Assembly: GCA_018266105.1 (NCBI GenBank)
Contig: JAFEBA010000005.1
Coordinates: forward strand, 58,972-122,971
Length of the DNA: 64,000 bases
Direction of reading: 5' to 3'
From: a bacterium
Lineage (GTDB): Bacteria > Vulcanimicrobiota > Xenobia > Xenobiales > JADMJV01
Position numbers and translations under genes: made by a program. The notes under the pieces are model-generated. The model saw nothing but the letters and a program-made list of their open reading frames with translations. It had not been told where the DNA came from and searched no databases. Below, in pieces: positions 59,093-64,000 of this stretch (position 1 is the stretch's first letter; each line of letters starts with the position of its first letter).

Positions 59093-61872
59093 AGGTTTAG
59101 CTCTCCTTGCCAGGACTGGATTAGCTTGTCCAGGTCGATGGTCTCCCCGCGGAAGCGGAAGCAAGCCTCGGGCAGCACCCGGCCCAAACGGGTGAAGGGC
59201 AGTTGGCCGAGGGCGCTTTCTACCGCCTGCTGATGGCGGGGGTCGATGGCCAGCACCAGTCGGCTCGGGGCTTCGCCAAAAAGACGATCCTCCAGGCTCA
59301 GCTCGGATTCGGGAAGGTCCCAGTCCAGTCCCAGTCTCCCGGCGATACACATTTCGGCCAGGGCCACAGCCAGGCCGCCCTCCGAACAGTCGTGACAGGC
59401 CGCAATCTTTTCTGCCTGCATCAGGCGATGCAGGCAACGATAGAGTTGGGAGGCGCGGTCGTAGTCCAGCCGGCCCAATCTGCCCCCCTCGAAATCTCGT
59501 CGGCGAGCCAGTTGCGAACAGCCCAGAGCGGACTGTTCGGCTCCCACCAGATAGACCAGGTCCCCGGCCTGTTTAAAGTCCATACTGACGGCTTTCTGAA
59601 TATCGGGCAGGTTGGCGATGCCTGATACCAGCAGGGTAGGAAGAATGCTGAGCTTACCGTCGGGTCCGTGGTAGTCGTTCTTCATCGAATCTTTGCCCGA
59701 GATCAAAGGAGCCTGAAAGGCACGCACGGCTCGGTCCAGCCCCCGGCAGCAACGCACCAATTGGGCAGTCTTGTGGGGGTCCCCGATCGGATCGGGCCAG
59801 CAGAAGTTGTCTAGCAGAGCGGCGTGATCGGGGTCGGCTCCCACCGCCACCAGGTTGCGCAGGGCTTCATCCACCAGCAACTCGGCCATCACCTCACAGT
59901 CCATGATGCCGTAATGGGGATTCAAGGCGCAACTGACAGCCATGCCCTGGTCACTGGCGTGGTCTGGCCGCAACACCGCCGCGTCGGATGGTCCGTCCCG
60001 AGCCACACCCACCAGCGGCTTGATGACTGAAGTGCCCTGCACTTCGTGGTCATACTGGCGAATCAGGGCCTGGCGTGAGCAGATGTTTGGACTGGCCAGC
60101 AACTCGCACAGAGTATTGCGCCAATCCGCCTCGGGTGGCAGTTGCCGGTCGTTTTCCGAGCAGCCGGTCCACTCCGCCCGCAGCAGCCGGCGCGGGAAAC
60201 CTGAGTGCAGAAATTCCAAACTGAGATCCATCAACTTCTCGTCGTAGTAGCTGGCGCTGAACTTACCGCTGGCATTGAAGCTACCGACCACTGTCACTTC
60301 CACTTCTCGCCTCTGAGCCAGCTCCAGCAGCTGCCCCCAACGCTCCGGGGGCACGGCCAGGGTCATCCGCTCCTGAGATTCGGAGACCAGGATTTCCCAG
60401 GGGGCCAGGCCGGGGTATTTAAGCGGAACGGTCTCCAGCGTCAGATGAGCCCCGCCGCTCATTTCAGCCATTTCGCCCACTGAGCTGCACAGGCCGCCGG
60501 CTCCGTTGTCGGTAATGGCTCGATATAAACCGAGTTTACGGGCTTCTCCCAGCATTTCGAGTAATCGCTTCTGAGTCATTGGGTCGCCAATTTGCACCAC
60601 GCCAACCGGGGCTTCCGCGCCGATGGCCTGACTGGAGAAGGTGGCGCCGTGGATTCCGTCTTTGCCCACCCGGCCGCCAGCCATCACGATGAAGTCACCG
60701 GGGCGGATGCTCTTGAGGTGACCGCTACTGACCTCCATCAGAGCGCCGGTGCCGCAGAAGACCAGAGGGCGACCCAGAAAGCTCTGGTCAAAGAAGAGAC
60801 CGCCATTGACCGTGGGAATGCCGGACTGGTTGCCGCCGTCCTCAACGCCCTGGCGCACGCCCTCATACAGGCGGCGCGGATGATGCACGTTGGGGGGCAG
60901 ATTTCCGGTGTAGTCCAGCGGGCCGAAGCAGAAAACATCGGTATTGAACAGGAGATCGCATCCCAGTCCGGTTCCGGCCGGGTCGCGGTTGACGCCTACA
61001 ATGCCGGTCAGGGCTCCGCCGTAGGGTTCCAGGGCGGAGGGAGCATTGTGGGTCTCGACTTTAAAGACCAGATGATATTTCTGGCTCCAGGCAATGACGC
61101 CGGCGTTATCGGTAAAGACCGAGACCAGCCAGTCTCTCTGGCAGGCCGCCGTGGCTCCGGCGATGTAAGTTGGAAACAGGCCCTCCACGCGCAGTTCATG
61201 GCCGTCTTCCTGGTAGATGATGGTGTCGCGGAAGATCTTGTGCTTGCAGTGTTCCGACCAGGTCTGAGCCAGGGCCTCCAGTTCCACTTCGGTGGGAGCG
61301 CGCTCACCAAAATGCTCTCGAATGGCTCGCATCTCCTCCACGCTCAGGGCCAACAATCGGGAGCGGCTGAGAGCAGCCAGGCCTTCATCCTGAACGGGCA
61401 GCGGCAGGCTCTGGGTGGGGGGGACGGGCGTGATTTGCAGCGGCGGGGGAGGGGCCAGTTCTTCGCCTGGTCTGATTACCTGAATTCGCTGAACCAGTTG
61501 ATTGGCCCAGTGACGCCCGGCCAGCTCCAGCATGGCCTCACGCTCGCCCGGGCCACCCCAAACATAATAGCGGCGTGCGCTGCGAGCCACCAGTTGTGGA
61601 CTTTCCAGCACCTCTTCCACCACTCTGGCTTCGTTGTCGGTCACCCCGTTGCGAAAGGCCACTTCCACCAGCCACTGGAAGTCCTGGGAGCGCAGTTCGT
61701 CCACGCGAATCTGCTCTCGGACCGGGTCGGCCAGAGCGCGAGAGTCCCGCTGCAACTCGGCCAGGACTTCATGAAGCTGAGGCCCCTCCAGATAGTAGAC
61801 CCGGCTCTGGCACAGTTTCTCCAGTCCCAACACCGACCTGGATTCGTCGTTAAAGACTTCTACGCAATGCAT
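59089..61872 (-). CDS. purL: Phosphoribosylformylglycinamidine synthase, PurS-like domains fused to PurL
   Basis: The 927-residue protein opens with two PurS-like modules: a shortened one at 1-56 (CVEVFNDESRSVLGLEKL, YYLEGP) and a full one at about 67-133 (LVEVAFRNGVTDNEARVVEE, ARRYYVWGG). The PurL catalytic core follows, with TWSEHCKHK (catalytic His), VFKVETHNAPSALEPYGGAL, VGKDGIHGATFSS and ISGKDSMKND. Together with PurQ it forms FGAM from FGAR, glutamine and ATP. No separate purS is present, consistent with fusion. ATG 61872 is chosen because the open frame upstream belongs to purM in another frame. purM ends 4 bp upstream. Confidence 0.9.
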   Translation of the reverse strand: MHCVEVFNDESRSVLGLEKLCQSRVYYLEGPQLHEVLAELQRDSRALADPVREQIRVDELRSQDFQWLVEVAFRNGVTDNEARVVEEVLESPQLVARSARRYYVWGGPGEREAMLELAGRHWANQLVQRIQVIRPGEELAPPPPLQITPVPPTQSLPLPVQDEGLAALSRSRLLALSVEEMRAIREHFGERAPTEVELEALAQTWSEHCKHKIFRDTIIYQEDGHELRVEGLFPTYIAGATAACQRDWLVSVFTDNAGVIAWSQKYHLVFKVETHNAPSALEPYGGALTGIVGVNRDPAGTGLGCDLLFNTDVFCFGPLDYTGNLPPNVHHPRRLYEGVRQGVEDGGNQSGIPTVNGGLFFDQSFLGRPLVFCGTGALMEVSSGHLKSIRPGDFIVMAGGRVGKDGIHGATFSSQAIGAEAPVGVVQIGDPMTQKRLLEMLGEARKLGLYRAITDNGAGGLCSSVGEMAEMSGGAHLTLETVPLKYPGLAPWEILVSESQERMTLAVPPERWGQLLELAQRREVEVTVVGSFNASGKFSASYYDEKLMDLSLEFLHSGFPRRLLRAEWTGCSENDRQLPPEADWRNTLCELLASPNICSRQALIRQYDHEVQGTSVIKPLVGVARDGPSDAAVLRPDHASDQGMAVSCALNPHYGIMDCEVMAELLVDEALRNLVAVGADPDHAALLDNFCWPDPIGDPHKTAQLVRCCRGLDRAVRAFQAPLISGKDSMKNDYHGPDGKLSILPTLLVSGIANLPDIQKAVSMDFKQAGDLVYLVGAEQSALGCSQLARRRDFEGGRLGRLDYDRASQLYRCLHRLMQAEKIAACHDCSEGGLAVALAEMCIAGRLGLDWDLPESELSLEDRLFGEAPSRLVLAIDPRHQQAVESALGQLPFTRLGRVLPEACFRFRGETIDLDKLIQSWQGELNL

Positions 61873-61876
61873 GCTT

Positions 61877-62803
61877 TCAGGCAACCTTTCCCAACTGAAC
61901 GACTTCGGGTAACAGGCTTTGCAGACGCTCGGCCTCCAGCGGCGAGAGGAAGAGAGCCATTCCAAATCCGCAGTTGAAGGTGCGGCGCATTTCCTCTTCC
62001 TGCACACCGCCGACCTGTTGGAGGTGGCGGAAAAGTGCCGGCAGTTTCCAGGCGTTCCAGTCCAGGTCCAGTGAACGGCCGGAGGGCAGAACGCGCTCCA
62101 GATTTTCCCAGCCGCCACCGGTGATATGAGCCATGGCCTTGATCGGCAGACCCAGGTCCAGCAGGCCCATCACCGGCTTGACGTAGAGGCGGGTTGGTTC
62201 CAGCAACTGACTGAGCTGGATTTGGCTGAATTCGTCGGGACAGGCTTGCAGGATGCGGCGAATGAGTGAATACCCGTTGCTGTGAGGTCCGCTCGAGGGA
62301 ATGCCGAAGATAAGGTCGCCAGCTTCCAAATTCTGCCCGTTGATGAGTTTCTCTTCGTCGACCAGGCCTACCGCGAAGCCGGCCAGGTCGAAAACTTTGT
62401 CCGCGTAGAACCCGGGCATTTCGGCCGTCTCTCCGCCTAACAGCAGGCAGTTGCTTTCAACACAGGCCTTCTGAATGGAACGAATGACGGTTTCCGCCTG
62501 GTCCACATCCAACCGTCCGCAGGCATAGTAATCCAGGAAGAACAACGGGCGGGCCCCGATGGTAATCAGGTCGTTGACACACATTCCAACCAGGTCCTGA
62601 CCTAAGCCCTCGAGACGGCCGGTGCGTTGAGCTAACTCGAGTTTTGTGCCCACACCGTCGGTGGTGGCTGCCAGCAGCCGCCCGTCACCCAGGGGATAGG
62701 TTCCGGCAAAGCCACCGATGCCTTGAGTGAAGGACTGTATTCGTTTCACGAGGTCGTTGCCGGCCTGGATATCCACCCCAGAATCTCTGTAGCTAAGTTG
62801 CAT
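61877..62803 (-). CDS. purM: Phosphoribosylformylglycinamidine cyclo-ligase (AIR synthetase)
   Basis: The 308-residue protein closes the imidazole ring, FGAM to AIR. It shows [71 protein letters not shown] and HITGGGWENLERVLP, all standard PurM blocks. It is slightly shorter than the usual 340-350 residues at the C-terminus. ATG 62803 overlaps the purK 3' end by 11 bp, so translation is coupled. Confidence 0.95.
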   Translation of the reverse strand: MQLSYRDSGVDIQAGNDLVKRIQSFTQGIGGFAGTYPLGDGRLLAATTDGVGTKLELAQRTGRLEGLGQDLVGMCVNDLITIGARPLFFLDYYACGRLDVDQAETVIRSIQKACVESNCLLLGGETAEMPGFYADKVFDLAGFAVGLVDEEKLINGQNLEAGDLIFGIPSSGPHSNGYSLIRRILQACPDEFSQIQLSQLLEPTRLYVKPVMGLLDLGLPIKAMAHITGGGWENLERVLPSGRSLDLDWNAWKLPALFRHLQQVGGVQEEEMRRTFNCGFGMALFLSPLEAERLQSLLPEVVQLGKVA

Positions 62804-63812
62804 CACTGAACACTCCCAAAGCTTGCTGGTCCACGGCTTCCGGGCTCTCGCCCACCAGCGTAATGTGTCCCACCTTGCGCCCGGGACGGGGCTCTTTGCC
62901 GTAATAAGTTGCTCCTGGGGGGGCCACTTCCGGCACCGAACCCAGCAGGTTGATCAGACGAACGCAACCGGTCGCCTGGGTGCTGCCCAAGGGCCACCCC
63001 AGCAGGGCCCGCCAGTGATTTTCGAACTGGCTGGTGCGGCAACCCCGATCGGTCCAATGGCCTGAGTTGTGCACCCGGGGCGCCATCTCATTGGCCAGCA
63101 GACGACCCTCCACTTCGAAGAGCTCCAGAGCCAGCACGCCCACGTAGTCCAATGCCTCCAGGATCGAACCGACCCACTCTCGGGCCTGCTGCTCCAGGTT
63201 CGGATCCACCTCGCGGGCGGGAGCCAGGGCCTCACAAAGGATTCCCTCTCGCTGGAGGGTTTCCACCAGCGGATAGTAGGCCAGTTCGCCGGTCCGTGAG
63301 CGCACCCCGATTTGCGAGAACTCGCGTTGGAATGGGACCTTCTCTTCCCAAATGCATTCGGCTTCGGTCTGGGGACTGGCCCGGTCCAGGTCCCACTGGC
63401 CTTTGCCGTCGTATCCCAGACGTCGGGTCTTGACGATGCCCTGGGTCTCGTTGCCCTCCCAGGGATGAAACTTGGGGGTGGCGATGCCCAGGGCCCGGAA
63501 GAAATTCTTCTCGTGCAGTCGGTCCTGACTGACGGCCAGGGCGGCCATTCCGGGCGAAACCAGCGTATGGCGGGAAACGATTTGCACGGCTTCCACCGGC
63601 ACATTCTCAAATTCGAAGGTGCACAGGTCGACCTGCCGCGCAAAACTTTCGAGCTGTTCCGTATCGCTGTAGTCGTAGGCCCAGCTTTGCCCGGCGCGGT
63701 GGCCGCAAGCAGCAGGGTCCGGGTCGTAGAGCCAGGGATCAAGGCCCATTTGCAAGGCGGCTGCGGCCAGCATGCGTCCCAGCTGGCCCGCTCCCAAGAT
63801 TCCGACTTTCAT
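62793..63812 (-). CDS. purK: 5-(carboxyamino)imidazole ribonucleotide synthase
   Basis: The 339-residue ATP-grasp enzyme carboxylates AIR with bicarbonate. Diagnostic blocks are the N-terminal [36 protein letters not shown] (ATP loop), [21 protein letters not shown] and [11 protein letters not shown] 63812 overlaps the purE stop as ATGA. The order purE-purK-purM-purL-purQ on one strand shows a purine biosynthesis operon extending beyond the window. Confidence 0.95.
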   Translation of the reverse strand: MKVGILGAGQLGRMLAAAALQMGLDPWLYDPDPAACGHRAGQSWAYDYSDTEQLESFARQVDLCTFEFENVPVEAVQIVSRHTLVSPGMAALAVSQDRLHEKNFFRALGIATPKFHPWEGNETQGIVKTRRLGYDGKGQWDLDRASPQTEAECIWEEKVPFQREFSQIGVRSRTGELAYYPLVETLQREGILCEALAPAREVDPNLEQQAREWVGSILEALDYVGVLALELFEVEGRLLANEMAPRVHNSGHWTDRGCRTSQFENHWRALLGWPLGSTQATGCVRLINLLGSVPEVAPPGATYYGKEPRPGRKVGHITLVGESPEAVDQQALGVFSDAT

Positions 63813-64000
63813 AGACGGAGCTCCCCTTTCAAAGTCGTCTCGGTCTGCTCTCGACGGAAGTCGGCCAGCTTGGTTTGCAAAGCCGGGTCGGATAAGGCCA
63901 GGATGGAAACCGCCAGCAGGCCGGCGTTGGTGGCACCGGCCTGACCGATGGCCAGTGTTCCCACTGGTACTCCTGCCGGCATCTGCACGATCGAGAGCAG
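63809..64000 (-). CDS. purE: N5-carboxyaminoimidazole ribonucleotide mutase, partial
   Basis: Only the last 63 codons of the gene are in the window; the 5' part lies beyond the right edge. The visible C-terminus reads [20 protein letters not shown] then [16 protein letters not shown], the conserved PurE core that binds the nucleotide. It is followed by a short charged tail. The stop overlaps purK's ATG as ATGA. PurE converts N5-CAIR to CAIR, directly after PurK in the pathway. Confidence 0.92.
   Translation of the reverse strand: MLSIVQMPAGVPVGTLAIGQAGATNAGLLAVSILALSDPALQTKLADFRREQTETTLKGELRL

Overview
This 64 kb window is a compact, gene-dense bacterial chromosome segment of high GC content. 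The organism has a Gram-negative-type envelope: there is a two-partner secretion pair (exoprotein plus Omp85-type transporter), a TonB-dependent receptor and many lipoproteins and signal peptides. Fused glycyl-tRNA synthetase alpha/beta chains, a PurL carrying PurS-like domains, frequent TTG/GTG starts and many unrecognised short secreted proteins point to a poorly sampled lineage rather than a well-studied proteobacterium. I cannot name the phylum from sequence alone. I see no rRNA, tRNA, CRISPR array, transposase or prophage; the region looks like core chromosome mixed with lineage-specific genes.

Layout. 1-9.6 kb: envelope and housekeeping genes (SGNH hydrolase, L,D-transpeptidase, an APH(6)/hydroxyurea-type kinase, fused GlyRS, Gmk, a NUDIX enzyme, a class III aminotransferase). 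9.6-16.8 kb: a two-partner secretion locus; the exoprotein has 198-residue repeats in exact 594-bp register and a leader able to pair with its ribosome binding site. 16.9-23.4 kb: a stress protein, then an operon of a RecA/KaiC-like ATPase, an ATP-dependent DNA ligase and a DUF3604 lipoprotein. 23.6-29.2 kb: a candidate cysteine-peptidase-like protein, ispH, an HTH regulator with a membrane partner, a zinc peptidase and an ATP-grasp enzyme. Two copies of a 19-bp palindrome precede ispH and the regulator operon.

29.2-39.5 kb: an ABC-2 exporter operon with two secreted partners, a divergent TPR/DUF2231 pair, a Tat-type lipoprotein, a frameshifted CobW fragment, a His/Met/Cys-rich cluster, a LysR regulator and an old-yellow-enzyme reductase. 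39.6-48.9 kb: a TonB receptor with a lipoprotein, a convergent operon of a FecR/TPR protein and a secreted beta-propeller-caspase protein, a coiled-coil protein and an MtfA-type peptidase. 49-57 kb: unknown secreted or leader-bearing proteins, a paralogous pair of Ala/Gly-rich hydrophobic proteins, and an operon joining a c-type cytochrome to three pseudopilin-like proteins. 57-64 kb: a VOC protein, a DUF3298-like protein and the purine operon purE-K-M-L-Q on the minus strand, with purE cut by the window end.

The genome is tightly packed. Within operons, stop and start codons commonly overlap as NTGA, and at least six convergent gene pairs overlap at their stop codons. The strongest leads for new biology are the shared 19-bp operator, the propeller-caspase operon, the ATPase-ligase operon, the cytochrome-pilin operon and a recurring short N-terminal leader on proteins of unknown function.
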